Part shown: positions 49,087 to 58,852 of the stretch, piece after piece
Numbering within the stretch: the first letter of the stretch is position 1
How the letters are laid out: each line of letters opens with the position of its first letter
NCBI GenBank assembly: GCA_033763735.1
Contig: JANRJY010000006.1
Location: forward strand, 38,816-102,815
Reading direction: 5' to 3'
Source of the DNA: JANRJY01 sp033763735
Lineage (GTDB): Bacteria; Bacteroidota; Bacteroidia; Cytophagales; UBA9547
Length of the DNA: 64,000 nucleotides
Program-made: the position numbers and the translations under genes
The notes under the pieces: generated by a model
What the model saw: the letters and a program-made list of their open reading frames with translations, nothing else
Database searches by the model: none
What the model was told of the DNA's origin: nothing

Positions 49087-50151
49087 TCATTTTTCAGTGA
49101 TTAAAAACAAATCACTTTCTACAAAAATGCCATTTTCAATTAAAAAATCACTCAATGCAATCAAATCCATAGGATGATTTGCCGAATGAAATGTTTCTTG
49201 CAGGTATTGAATTTCAGGCATTGGCTCTATGAGTTCGGGAAGGGTGGGACGAATAAAGAAATAAGAGTTTCTATAATAAGTCCTTGGAGCTTCCTGTTCT
49301 GAAATCATAAATTCATTATTTTTTTCTCCGGGTCTTATTTCTGTAATTTTTAGTTCAATATCTAAATCTGCAATCAAAGATTTAGCAACATCTACTAAAT
49401 AGGCCGATGGCAAATCCGGAACTACAATTTCTCCTTTTTGGGCATTATTAAGTGCAAAAATTACTGCATCTACAGCCTTTTCAACAGGAAGCAAAAATCG
49501 AGTCATTTCCAATGAAGTAACAGTAACCGGACCACCGTTTTTTATCTGATCGACAAACATAGGCACAACTGAACCTCTGGAAATGAGCAAATTACCATAT
49601 CGAACACAAATAAATTTTGTTTTTGGATTTTGGATATTAGCAGAAATAAAAAGTTTTTCTTGTAAAGCTTTGGTCATTCCCATGGCACTTACAGGGTTGC
49701 ATGCTTTGTCGGTACTTATTCCTAACACTAAATTTACATGGTTTGGAGTGGTATTAATCGCCCTAATTATATTTTCAGCGCCTATAATATTGGTTTGAAC
49801 CGCTTCAAAAGGAAAATATTCGCAAGAGGGCACTTGTTTCATTGCCGCTGCATGAATAACAATATCGCAATCTTTTATTGCTTTTTGAACCGAAAAAAAA
49901 TCACGAATATCCCCAATTATAAATTGCACTTTGGAAACAAACTGCTGATAGAGCCCATCATCCGTATTTTTGAGCTTTTGATACGATTGGCGTAAAAAAT
50001 ATTGCTTGGCTTCATCTCTCGAAAATACGATTACTTTATTAGGATTGCCATGCGATTTTTGAAGTATTCTTTTCAACAATACCTTGCCAAGGGTGCCTGT
50101 GCCTCCGGTAATTAAAACGCATTTATCTTCAAATATTAATGATTTTTTCAA
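49087..50151 (-). CDS. Nucleotide-sugar 4,6-dehydratase (CapD/PseB-like)
   Basis: A short-chain dehydrogenase of the extended type, close to polysaccharide biosynthesis proteins CapD/FlaA1 and PseB. The NAD motif is LITGGTGTLGK; other conserved parts are VFSRDEAKQ, IGDIRD, VIHAAAMKQVPSCEYFPFEAVQTNI, and GISTDKACNPVSAMGMTK. The usual catalytic YxxxK is not in its expected position: the equivalent stretch reads NPVSAMGMTK, with Met for Tyr as in other PseB/CapD proteins. I place the start at the TTG at 50151, 10 residues before the NAD loop; the open frame continues to an ATG at 50205, but that extension has no counterpart in the family. It is probably paired with the GT2 gene 77 bp downstream. 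Confidence 0.85.
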   Translation of the reverse strand: MKKSLIFEDKCVLITGGTGTLGKVLLKRILQKSHGNPNKVIVFSRDEAKQYFLRQSYQKLKNTDDGLYQQFVSKVQFIIGDIRDFFSVQKAIKDCDIVIHAAAMKQVPSCEYFPFEAVQTNIIGAENIIRAINTTPNHVNLVLGISTDKACNPVSAMGMTKALQEKLFISANIQNPKTKFICVRYGNLLISRGSVVPMFVDQIKNGGPVTVTSLEMTRFLLPVEKAVDAVIFALNNAQKGEIVVPDLPSAYLVDVAKSLIADLDIELKITEIRPGEKNNEFMISEQEAPRTYYRNSYFFIRPTLPELIEPMPEIQYLQETFHSANHPMDLIALSDFLIENGIFVESDLFLITEK

Positions 50152-50248
50152 TTTTTGAGGTATTACTAAAACTTTTAAACGGTAAAGCCTAATGTTAATT
50201 AGCAAATTTAGGGATAATAATGTTAATTTTGCATACTAATACTACGAT

Positions 50249-51292
50249 TTGGTTAAGATTGGCAATATAGAACTCCCTGAATTCCCCTTACTTTTAGCAC
50301 CAATGGAAGATGTAAGTGACCCACCTTTCAGAGTTGTGTGCAAGGAAAATGGAGTCGATTTGATGTACACCGAATTTATTAGTTCCGAAGGACTTATTCG
50401 AAATGCCGCCAAAAGCGTACACAAACTTGATATATTTCCAGAAGAACGACCAATTGGCATTCAGATATTTGGTGACAAAGTAGACGTCATGCGCGAAGCC
50501 GGCAAAATTGCCAACGATGCCCAACCCGAATTGGTTGATATTAACTTTGGTTGCCCTGTCAAAAATGTGGCATGCAGAGGTGCTGGCGCGGGATTATTGA
50601 AAGACTTGCCAAAAATGCAGCAAATCACTGCCGAAATTGTGAAAATGTGCGATCGACCGGTAACAGTCAAAACCCGCCTTGGTTGGGACGAAAGCACCAT
50701 TAATGTATTTGAATGTGTACAACGACTTCAAGATGTGGGTGTGGCTGCTATTACGATTCATGCACGTACTCGTGCGCAAATGTATAAAGGACAAGCCAAT
50801 TGGAATTACCTTGCCGAAATCAAAAATAGAGGCCTGTTAAACATTCCATTATTTGGAAATGGCGATATTGATAGTCCTCAAAAAGCATTGGAATATAAGA
50901 ACTTATATGGCGTTGACGGCATTATGATAGGTAGGGCAGCTATAGGTTACCCTTGGTTATTTCGTGAAATAAAACATTATTTTGAAACCGGCACTGAACT
51001 TGCGCCTCCAACAATGCATGAAAGAGTAGCCGCTTGCAAAAAACATCTGGAAAAATCCATACAATGGAAAGGGCCAAAGCTTGGCGTATTTGAAATGCGG
51101 AGACATTACACCAATTATTTTAGAGGATTGCCCAATTTTAAAGAGCACCGAATGATATTGGTTCAAGAAGAAAATCCGGAAATACTTTTTGAAAAACTAG
51201 AAGAGGTTGATTTTTTGTATAAAGATTATATTTTTACAAAAGTGGTTCCTTTTTTGGAACAAGAAGTTGCAATAGATAATTGTGCGTATTAG
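50249..51292 (+). CDS. dus: tRNA-dihydrouridine synthase
   Basis: A 347-residue FMN enzyme reducing uridines in the tRNA D-loop. The N-terminal TIM barrel shows LLAPMEDVSDPPFR, YTEFISSEGL, IQIFGDK, and VDINFGCPVKNVACRGAGAGLL with the catalytic Cys102. Later parts IHARTRAQMYKGQANW, and GNGDI and GIMIGRAAIGYPWLF bind FMN. The C-terminal helical domain completes the protein. It is DusB-like by overall look, but the group is not certain. TTG at 50249 starts it; no ATG lies in the first 30 codons. It diverges from the dehydratase gene and its end overlaps the convergent signalling gene by 4 bp. Confidence 0.93.
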   Translation: MVKIGNIELPEFPLLLAPMEDVSDPPFRVVCKENGVDLMYTEFISSEGLIRNAAKSVHKLDIFPEERPIGIQIFGDKVDVMREAGKIANDAQPELVDINFGCPVKNVACRGAGAGLLKDLPKMQQITAEIVKMCDRPVTVKTRLGWDESTINVFECVQRLQDVGVAAITIHARTRAQMYKGQANWNYLAEIKNRGLLNIPLFGNGDIDSPQKALEYKNLYGVDGIMIGRAAIGYPWLFREIKHYFETGTELAPPTMHERVAACKKHLEKSIQWKGPKLGVFEMRRHYTNYFRGLPNFKEHRMILVQEENPEILFEKLEEVDFLYKDYIFTKVVPFLEQEVAIDNCAY

Positions 51293-54200
51293 AACTTAAC
51301 AGCTGCAACCATAATATCATCGGTTTGGGGAGTGTTTTTTTTCCAGGATAAAAACTTTGTTTCGAATAACTGCTTTTGCGAACCAAATGGCATCTTTGAT
51401 ATTTCTTCAACTATTGATTTGAATCGACCATATTTAAGTTTTTCATCTCCAAAATCACCTCCAAACTGACCTGGATAACCATCAGAAAACATATACAAAG
51501 TGTCGTTGGCACCAATTTCAATTATATGGTCATTGAATGTTGGTATTTTGCCATAGGGCAATATTCCTACTGAGTTTTTATCGCCTTCAATTTGAATAAA
51601 GCTTTCATTTGATTTAACAAGATATGCTTTTGTACCTCCTCCGGCAAATAAAAGTTCTTTTGTCAACATATTGTAGCGAATTATACTCACATCCATGCCA
51701 TCTTTGGTAACCGCATCTTCTGATTGCTGGTTGAATTCTTTGATAATTAAATATGCCAAGTTTTTTAAAATATTTGCAGGTGATAAATTTTTGTTTTGTT
51801 GCATAGTTGTATTCAAAAAGTTGTATCCCATTAATGACATAAATGCTCCCGAAACACCATGTCCTGTACAGTCAGCTAAGGCTAAATATTTATATTCATC
51901 AGTTGCATAACACCAATAAAAATCACCACTAACAATGTCTTTGGGCTGATAAAAGACATAAATGTTTTGAAAAAGTTCTCTTAACAAATACTCCGAAGGA
52001 AGTATTGAAGCTTGAATTTTTTGTGATACTTGAATGCTATCCGTTTGGTCTTTGTAAAGTTCAGAAATCAGTTCGTTTTGAGCAGCAATTTGATCCATAT
52101 TGGCACTAATTTCTTCTGATTGAGAAATAATCTCCGCGTTTTGCTGCATTACTTCATTGTTTTTCTCTTGCAATTCTTTGGTTCTTATATCTATGAGTTT
52201 TTTGAGCTTTTCTCTTTGCTTTTCTAAATACTTAATTCTAGCCATAAAAATCAGAAAAATCATTGCTATAGATACTGCAATTATAACCATCCTAAACCAC
52301 CAGGTTTCGTAATATGCAGGTTCAATTATTACAATAAGCGATTGAATTTCAGACCACTCACCACTTCTGTTTTTTGCTTTAAATTTAAAAATATAATCGC
52401 CTGCTGATACTTTGGTGTAAGTAGCAATATTTCTATCACCTATATAATTGTAATCTTTATCATAACCTTCCAGAAAATAAGCATATTCGTTATATTCCTT
52501 ATTTGCAAAATTCATCAAATTCATTTCCAACGAAAAAGAACTTTGTTGTTTTGTGAAAGTGACTTTTTCCAATTCGGAGGCCTTTCCTATAAGTATATTT
52601 TTTGATTTAAGACTTGTATATCCATCATCATCTAAATACAAATTTGTAATTATTGGCTTACTATTATTTTTGATTTTTTCAATGTATTTATAGCAATCCA
52701 TCAATATAAAACCATTGACTACAACTAAAATTACTTTTGATAAGTTATATCGCACCAATAAATTTGGATTTAAAAAATTATTGTCAATAAAATCCAAATC
52801 ATAATATTTATTTGCATACCCATCATATAAAATTGTTTGATCATAGGAACTGAATATTATTTTGCCCTTATCCACATGAATTAATTCAGGCACTATGGTT
52901 GATTCTTTAATTAATGAAATTGGAATCTTTTTGACTTGATTATTATTCAAATTGAGATAAACTATTTCTTGATGATTTGCATAAATAAGTGTGTCATTTT
53001 GTACTATAAAATTACTTATTTCTCGGTTTGATTCGATATATCCCCAATTTTTTGAAGGAAAAATAGGGTAGTTTTCCTGTATTGGATTAAACTTATTTAT
53101 TCTATAAATCCGTTTGTCAACTGATACAAAAACATAATCTTTGTTCTCATAGAAGGTAGGATTATCGTCATTATCTAAAATATTATCGAACTCTTTTGTA
53201 TCAATTTGAAAAAATTTACTCATCCCGTTTTTTTTAACGAATAATACTTTATTTGAAACCCAATATTCATTTTCATTGGTATCTCTATGGTATCCATTAA
53301 TGATATAGTTATTTAAATCCGGAATATCTAACTTGCTAATTTTAAGTGTGTTAATATTAATTTTTCGGTTGCATCCATTCCAATAAAATATCACATGTCC
53401 ATCTTTGTATGTCGCTGTTGGAACACTGTTGTTATTTACTTTAGGTAGTTCTATTTTAATTATTTCATGGGATTTTTTTCGTTTTACCATGAGTCCTATT
53501 TCAGTGCACAACCATATACTACTGTCAGGGGTCACTAAAATAAAATTTGTATTTACTTCACCATATTTGAAGGATATCTTTTCAATATTTTGAACATTGG
53601 ATGGGTAATACTTTAACTTACTCACTCCTTTGTTAAGGGTTCCAAACCATAAATTATTTTTATTGTCCTTTACAATCGATTGCACAAAATTATCTGAAAT
53701 AGTAGAAGCATCATTAGACTTATGGATATGAATGGTATGCTTTTTTGCCTTTGCTTCAATTCGATAAGCTCCATAATCCGTACCTGCCCATACAATATCT
53801 TCTTCTTCATCATAAACTAAACAATAGCCATTATGCGACCAATTAGGATATACTTTTATTTTTTCATCTATCGAATCTTTTGTAAATAAGGCTCCATGAT
53901 GACCCGCCAAAAATCCTAACCATATAGTACCTCGTTTGTCAATGGTAGCTGAAGTTATCATTTCATATTCCATACCCAATGGCATATGTATCTTATCAAT
54001 TATTCTTGTCACTTTTTTGGAATGAATATTAACTGTTGATACCATATTAGGATAGTGCCCTACAATAATGTTGTCATCATCTAGGCTATTGATGAACATA
54101 ATACCGTTGGGAGGTATATTATTTTTTAAGTCAGGGGAATGTTTGAGATATGTAAGTTTGTTTTCTACGGGATTGTAATAAAAAAGTCCTTTATATGTGC

Positions 54201-54633
54201 CTATCCAAATAATTCCATTTTTGTCGGTATATAACTTTCCTACTTCTTTAAGAATATTTTTAAATTTATCTTTTTCAAACAATGAGCGTATTCTATTGGA
54301 TTTTCTTTCTATTATGAACAAACCTTCATTGTTACCAACCCAAATATTATGATTTATATCTTCAGATATTGCATTTATTCTATTATCAGTTAGCATTAAT
54401 GATGTAGCATCTGTAAAATAATTCTTTGAATTTATTCCATCATATCTCGATAATCCCCTGCTGGTTCCTATCCACAAAAAACCTTTTGAGTCAATAAAAA
54501 GCGTTTGAATCGTATTATTTGCAATGCCATTCCTTGAAGTAATGGATTGAAACTGACAATAAGGCTCTGCATGAATAGAATAAACGTTAAAAAATAAGAA
54601 AGCAACTATGAAGTAAAATCGCAAAAGTGACAA
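51289..54633 (-). CDS. Propeller sensor with SpoIIE-type PP2C phosphatase output
   Basis: A 1114-residue signalling protein. A signal peptide (1-22) precedes an external beta-propeller of two-component-regulator type with WIGTSRGLSRYD, IWVGNNEGL, IWIGTYKGL and IWAGTDYGAYR repeats (residues about 30-380). A Y_Y_Y domain follows near 700-770 (YFLEGYDKDYNY, GDYIFKFKAKNRSGEWS). One membrane segment lies near 780-800, then a coiled coil (801-870). The last ~240 residues are a SpoIIE/RsbU phosphatase: SGDFYW (902-907) and ADCTGHGVSGAFMS with metal ligand Asp921, then Asp1051 and Asp1105/1106. There is no histidine kinase. It would sense something outside and act on an anti-sigma regulatory partner inside. 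TTG start at 54633. It is large and stands alone. Confidence 0.92.
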   Translation of the reverse strand: MSLLRFYFIVAFLFFNVYSIHAEPYCQFQSITSRNGIANNTIQTLFIDSKGFLWIGTSRGLSRYDGINSKNYFTDATSLMLTDNRINAISEDINHNIWVGNNEGLFIIERKSNRIRSLFEKDKFKNILKEVGKLYTDKNGIIWIGTYKGLFYYNPVENKLTYLKHSPDLKNNIPPNGIMFINSLDDDNIIVGHYPNMVSTVNIHSKKVTRIIDKIHMPLGMEYEMITSATIDKRGTIWLGFLAGHHGALFTKDSIDEKIKVYPNWSHNGYCLVYDEEEDIVWAGTDYGAYRIEAKAKKHTIHIHKSNDASTISDNFVQSIVKDNKNNLWFGTLNKGVSKLKYYPSNVQNIEKISFKYGEVNTNFILVTPDSSIWLCTEIGLMVKRKKSHEIIKIELPKVNNNSVPTATYKDGHVIFYWNGCNRKININTLKISKLDIPDLNNYIINGYHRDTNENEYWVSNKVLFVKKNGMSKFFQIDTKEFDNILDNDDNPTFYENKDYVFVSVDKRIYRINKFNPIQENYPIFPSKNWGYIESNREISNFIVQNDTLIYANHQEIVYLNLNNNQVKKIPISLIKESTIVPELIHVDKGKIIFSSYDQTILYDGYANKYYDLDFIDNNFLNPNLLVRYNLSKVILVVVNGFILMDCYKYIEKIKNNSKPIITNLYLDDDGYTSLKSKNILIGKASELEKVTFTKQQSSFSLEMNLMNFANKEYNEYAYFLEGYDKDYNYIGDRNIATYTKVSAGDYIFKFKAKNRSGEWSEIQSLIVIIEPAYYETWWFRMVIIAVSIAMIFLIFMARIKYLEKQREKLKKLIDIRTKELQEKNNEVMQQNAEIISQSEEISANMDQIAAQNELISELYKDQTDSIQVSQKIQASILPSEYLLRELFQNIYVFYQPKDIVSGDFYWCYATDEYKYLALADCTGHGVSGAFMSLMGYNFLNTTMQQNKNLSPANILKNLAYLIIKEFNQQSEDAVTKDGMDVSIIRYNMLTKELLFAGGGTKAYLVKSNESFIQIEGDKNSVGILPYGKIPTFNDHIIEIGANDTLYMFSDGYPGQFGGDFGDEKLKYGRFKSIVEEISKMPFGSQKQLFETKFLSWKKNTPQTDDIMVAAVKF

Positions 54634-55023
54634 TATTTAAAACCCTGAAACTGACCAGATATCAACTTATTATGTCAAATTTCTAATTAAAACAAATACG
54701 AAATATTATACCTTAAAGTTATATTTTTAAATGTAAGATAGGATTTTTTTGAAACAGAGAGGATTAAACGGGGATTGTGTTACCTGGAAATTGTGTTTTC
54801 ATGTGCTATTGAGAGTTTCCTCCCTATAATGATATTGTCACGTCCTGAAAAAAGTTTTATTTTGTCACAAAATAAGTGGGATTGTTGGTAAAGAACACCT
54901 ACAAAGACGAAAAAGGGGGGAATTTCGCTCTTTGGATACACAAAGCGAGGGGTAGGATTTGACTCACAAGCACCGCTGCGCTAATGCTTGCGTTAGAAGG
55001 GGGAGACACAGAGCGAGGGGTAA
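54634..55023. repeat. Intergenic stretch with direct and inverted repeats
   Basis: No gene is seen. The element CACAAAGCGAGGGGTA at 54939-54954 returns at 55007-55022 with a single change. Between them lies a palindrome CTAATGCTTGCGTTAG (54981-54996). The left part (54634-54880) is AT-rich and holds the presumed promoter of the propeller gene. Confidence 0.6.
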
Positions 55024-55482
55024 TTATTTTTCACATATTTCTTTCAACTTGTCGAGTGCTTTTGGGTAAGTTTCGTTCATGTATACTAAAAAATCTTCGG
55101 TAGTGTCCAAGTCTACAATAACCATTGTGGTTCCATTTTTTTCTTCAAACGTATAGTTTTCAAATCCATTTGCCCATTTTTCTACTTCCGGTCCTTCTGT
55201 AATTTCTTTGTTGGCCTGTAAAAGACCATAATGTTGAACCGAAACAAAACGATTCGGAATGTTTTCTACTATTTTGGACACCATACCACCTTTTTCTCCA
55301 CTCTCATCTATTCCAACAAATAGAATTTTACTTCCCTTGTCCCAACTGCCTTCATAGGTTGAAGTCGGGTTAAACAATGTTGTCCATTGCTCATAAGTTG
55401 ATTTGTTACTGATGCCGAGCATAAAATCATAAATCTTCCTCACAGGGGCATTGATTTTTACTTTGAATTGTAACTTTTTCAT
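55024..55482 (-). CDS. SRPBCC/START-like (AHSA1) domain protein
   Basis: A 152-residue protein from the ATG at 55482, which gives the family-like opening KKLQFKVKINAPVRKIYDFMLG. The in-frame start at 55566 is rejected since the extra 28 residues look non-coding. The body has WTTLFNPTSTYEGSWDKGSKILFVGID, then YTFEEKNGTTMVIVDLDT and a final helix KALDKLKEICEK, a complete SRPBCC helix-grip fold like AHSA1/polyketide-cyclase relatives. No ligand is predictable. The next gene upstream on the same strand ends 84 bp before it. Confidence 0.85.
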   Translation of the reverse strand: MKKLQFKVKINAPVRKIYDFMLGISNKSTYEQWTTLFNPTSTYEGSWDKGSKILFVGIDESGEKGGMVSKIVENIPNRFVSVQHYGLLQANKEITEGPEVEKWANGFENYTFEEKNGTTMVIVDLDTTEDFLVYMNETYPKALDKLKEICEK

Positions 55483-55566
55483 AAAATTAATTGTTGAGTA
55501 AATTAGTCTTTCACCTCTATTCCTAACGTCTCGATAAGACCGCAAAAGTTTATTAAAACCCCTCAC

Positions 55567-57171
55567 TTACACCAACACCCCTTTCTCTTTATTCACTTTA
55601 GAGAGGCCGCCTAAGTGTGGGCAGTTGGCAAGGGCATCCATGCTTTCAAACTTAACGGGTTGTTTTTCATAACCATAGTTTTCTTTCAAAGTTTTGGTAA
55701 GGTCGTGACCTCCGGAGCTCAGTTCCACATCTTCCATACGCATTTGGGCTGGGTGCTCGTATCCGCAGGCGTGGGCTATTTCGAGCATTTCCTTACGAAG
55801 GTTTTTCACATAGTTATAAAACCTTTCTGACTTGTTGGTAGGGTCAATACCCGACATCAGCCATTTATTGCTGGTAGCCACCCCTGCTGGGCAGTTGTTG
55901 GTATGGCATATTTGTGCTTGTATACATCCTATCGACATCATGGCTTCACGTGCAACATTTATACAGTCGGCACCCATGGCAAAAGCCATCAAGGCACTGG
56001 CAGGAAAGCCTAGTTTACCTGAAGCTATAAACACAATCCGGTCGGTCAAACCTCTGGAAGCAAATACTTTGTATACATTAGAAAATGCATGAACCAATGG
56101 CAACGACACATTATCTGCAAAAGCAGGTGGCGCTGCTCCTGTGCCTCCTTCTCCCCCATCAACGGTAATAAAATCAGGCCCTTTGCCGGTTTTCACCATA
56201 TAATCGGCTATTTCTTCCCAGTGTTCCATACGTCCCACAGCCGATTTGAAACCCACCGGAAGCCCGGTAGCGTCTGCTATATCTTCAATAAACTTCATTA
56301 AGCCAGGCACATCATTAAATGCCTTATGGGTAACAGGCGAAAGCACATCTTTGCCAATAGGCACATGACGGATTTCAGCTATTTCTTTGGATATTTTGGC
56401 TGCCGGAAGCACTCCCCCCTTGCCGGGTTTGGCACCTTGCGAAAGTTTAATCTCAATGGCGCGTATAAATGGTTTTTCATTGACCAAATCCACCAACTTT
56501 TGCATCACAAAATTGCCTTCTTCGTCACGAACTCCAAAATATCCGGTTCCAAAGTGGAATATTACATCCGAACCAAACTGATGGTAAGGCGACAAACCGC
56601 CCTCTCCCGTGTTGTGATAACATCCCGCTTTTTTGGCACCTTTATTTAAGCTTTCCATAGCCGTGGCAGAAAGCGAACCATAGCTCATGGCCGATATATT
56701 TACCACCGAATACGGACGAAACGGACGTCTGCGTTTGTTGAACTCGCCCATCACCTTGGCACAAGGCAAGAAACCGGGATCGGAATAGTTGTAATGCGAT
56801 TTTTCAATCTTAAAAGGAAATACGGCCGGCTTAATAAACACATGCCCTGCTGCATATATATCCTGGTCAGTTCCGAAACCGGAGTAGTTATTTTCCTTTT
56901 TGGCAGAGGCATATATCCACGAGCGTTGACTGCGGTTGAAAGGTAGCTCCTCACGGTTGTTGGCAACAATGTATTGCCTCAGCTCAGGACCTATTTTCTC
57001 CAATAAATATCGCAAATGCCCTATTACCGGAAAGTTGTGCTTGATGGTTTGTTTTTTGTTAAAGAAAATGTCCTTAATTGCAACAATCACCAAAAAAACC
57101 AAAAAACCAATGAGTATGTAGTTGAATATCGCAAATTCCTCTTCAATCAACTGTAATTCTGTTTGTTCCAT
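55567..57171 (-). CDS. Membrane-anchored FMN glutamate-synthase-like oxidoreductase
   Basis: A 534-residue protein. Residues 15-36 are one hydrophobic membrane segment. The rest is the FMN-binding barrel of the glutamate synthase large subunit: NISAMSYGSLSATAMESLNKGAKKAG, GEGGLSPYHQ, IEIKLSQGAKPGKGG, DFITVDGGEGGTGAAPPAF, IASGKLGFPASALMAFAMGAD, and the cysteine-bearing CIQAQICHTNNCPAGVAT. It lacks the amidotransferase domain, so it cannot use glutamine by itself. Its substrate is not known; a family name used for such proteins is FMN-binding glutamate synthase family. It is probably transcribed with the SRPBCC gene. Confidence 0.92.
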   Translation of the reverse strand: MEQTELQLIEEEFAIFNYILIGFLVFLVIVAIKDIFFNKKQTIKHNFPVIGHLRYLLEKIGPELRQYIVANNREELPFNRSQRSWIYASAKKENNYSGFGTDQDIYAAGHVFIKPAVFPFKIEKSHYNYSDPGFLPCAKVMGEFNKRRRPFRPYSVVNISAMSYGSLSATAMESLNKGAKKAGCYHNTGEGGLSPYHQFGSDVIFHFGTGYFGVRDEEGNFVMQKLVDLVNEKPFIRAIEIKLSQGAKPGKGGVLPAAKISKEIAEIRHVPIGKDVLSPVTHKAFNDVPGLMKFIEDIADATGLPVGFKSAVGRMEHWEEIADYMVKTGKGPDFITVDGGEGGTGAAPPAFADNVSLPLVHAFSNVYKVFASRGLTDRIVFIASGKLGFPASALMAFAMGADCINVAREAMMSIGCIQAQICHTNNCPAGVATSNKWLMSGIDPTNKSERFYNYVKNLRKEMLEIAHACGYEHPAQMRMEDVELSSGGHDLTKTLKENYGYEKQPVKFESMDALANCPHLGGLSKVNKEKGVLV

Positions 57172-57425
57172 GATATTATTTATTTAAATGATTAATTTTG
57201 TATTGTTTTAGATGCTATTCATTACGCATTGAACCCCTTTCTTATTTCCTCAATCAAAGGAAAGATTAAGGAAAATGAATTTTAATGATTTATCAAGCGC
57301 TTTATCGCCTAAAAATCAAAAAGATTTTCAAGATTGCCAAATGGAATGATTCTAAACTTAACGTAGTTTGTTATAATATGTTACTTTCTCAATGCCTTAT
57401 TGCGCACCAACCATAATATAAATAC

Positions 57426-57665
57426 ATGAAATTATTTGCCATCATTTTATTTGCCCTTTCCGTAGTGTTATTAATTATAGGCATTCATCAGGTTATGGTC
57501 AATGGCTTTGCCAATAGCTATTGGATATTTATGTTCAGCCTTACGTTTTTCTTCGGATACGGATATGTTAAAAACTACCACATCAAGCAAGACGACTTGC
57601 TCGTGAACTCCAAACATGCGGAGACCATCACGCAAAAGAAAGGGAAGAAAAAGGGGAAGATATAA
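57426..57665 (+). CDS. Small two-helix membrane protein
   Basis: A 79-residue protein with hydrophobic segments at about residues 3-22 and 30-48 and a Lys-rich tail KKGKKKGK. No family is recognised. A small AT-rich gap of 254 bp precedes it. Confidence 0.65.
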   Translation: MKLFAIILFALSVVLLIIGIHQVMVNGFANSYWIFMFSLTFFFGYGYVKNYHIKQDDLLVNSKHAETITQKKGKKKGKI

Positions 57666-57751
57666 ATGATTTATTATTAACTTTGTTAGAATATTTTTTT
57701 ACTTTCAAATTGTGAACATATTACTATCGAATTATAAGTATTGATTAATAC

Positions 57752-58555
57752 ATGCAAACAAAAGCAAAAATAGTAATTCAAAATCCTTGTTATGAGAAGA
57801 TTAATAATATAGCTCGGACAGATTTTGGATTCTACTGCGATGTATGCCAAAAAAACGTAATTGATTTTACCAAATATACTGATGAAGAATTATCTTCATA
57901 TTACAAGTTAAATAAAACCAAAGGGGTTTGCGGAGTTTATGCAAAACATCAAATTACAAATGCCAGGGAACTAAAACCTTCATTTTGGACTCAATTATAT
58001 AGCAAAGCGGCCATTTTTATCACAGCAATTTTATCAAGCAATTTTTTGTTAGCCCAGAAGGATTCAGTTAAAGTTGAAATTAATGATCAGGGTTCAACTC
58101 ACCTGCAAAAAATAAATTCAGAAAAAATAGATTCAATTAGTGGTACCGTAGTTTCAGCTGAAGATTGGAAACCTGGAGGTGTTAGAGCAGGAGAAATATT
58201 GATTGGAGTTACTGTTTCCATCAAGGGAACAATGAAAGGGGCCGCCGTAACGGATTTTGATGGGAATTTTAATATCAAATTAGATTCTAATTCCAGTGAT
58301 TTGGATAATACAGTAATTGTTTTTGCGTATCTCGGTTTTGAAACGGTGGAGTTGAATTATCATCAGTTTATTAAATCGGAAAAGAATGTTATCAAATTGT
58401 GTCCTAAGAGTGTACTAGATGAAGAATTTATTGTAATTGGATATGGTCTGAAAAAAAATAATAATCTAAATTGCTTACCGATTCAAAAGAGTGATAAAAC
58501 ATCTATAAGTAATATTTTAAATTTTAAACTATTTTTCAAGAGGCGTTTTTTTTAA
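57752..58555 (+). CDS. CxxC-leader membrane protein with CarboxypepD-like domain and SusC-like stub
   Basis: A 267-residue protein in three parts. Residues about 8-45 hold PCYEKIN and FYCDVCQKNVIDFTKYTDEEL, a cysteine motif seen at the N-terminus of many Bacteroidota proteins. A membrane segment follows at about 82-100 (KAAIFITAILSSNFLLAQ). From residue about 130 to 215 a carboxypeptidase-regulatory-like beta domain appears: ISGTVVSAED, LIGVTVSIKGTMKGAAVTDFDGNFNIKL, IVFAYLGFETVEL. At about 225-237 it reads LDEEFIVIGYGLKKN, which is the start of a SusC/TonB plug, but the protein ends 30 residues later without a barrel. Function unknown. Confidence 0.75.
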   Translation: MQTKAKIVIQNPCYEKINNIARTDFGFYCDVCQKNVIDFTKYTDEELSSYYKLNKTKGVCGVYAKHQITNARELKPSFWTQLYSKAAIFITAILSSNFLLAQKDSVKVEINDQGSTHLQKINSEKIDSISGTVVSAEDWKPGGVRAGEILIGVTVSIKGTMKGAAVTDFDGNFNIKLDSNSSDLDNTVIVFAYLGFETVELNYHQFIKSEKNVIKLCPKSVLDEEFIVIGYGLKKNNNLNCLPIQKSDKTSISNILNFKLFFKRRFF

Positions 58556-58662
58556 TAAAAAGTATTTATTCTGTTTTAATCCTCTATTACGCTTTTACTG
58601 AATTGAATTCTATATATTCTATTTTTACTTTTTGTTTGGTCAAAAAGAAAACAAAAAGACCC

Positions 58663-58745
58663 CCACGAAAGAAAAATATTAGTTTTTTTTGCCTCACAAA
58701 CCCACCTTACCATGCCAAAAAACTAATATTTCACACCTTTCGTGG
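58663..58745. repeat. Near-perfect long inverted repeat
   Basis: The left arm (58663-58690, CCACGAAAG...AATATTAGTTTTTTTT) pairs with the right arm (58717-58745, AAAAACTAATATT...CTTTCGTGG) around a ~26-bp loop with few mismatches. It lies in the 390-bp gap 58556-58945, which otherwise holds a run of heptamers and no gene. It looks like a MITE-like or structured element. Confidence 0.7.
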
Positions 58746-58852
58746 ACATCCTTCCGCACTTGGTTTCTTATTCCAAACTAATTATAAATCGATTTGATGT
58801 CAATTTAATCAATTGGGCAATCCTATTTATTTAGGATTTAGAATTAAAAAAT

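Noticed and set aside
58603..58797. A 64-residue plus-strand ORF in the gap 58556-58945
   Set aside because: It coincides with the inverted repeat and encodes low-complexity Lys/Phe sequence.
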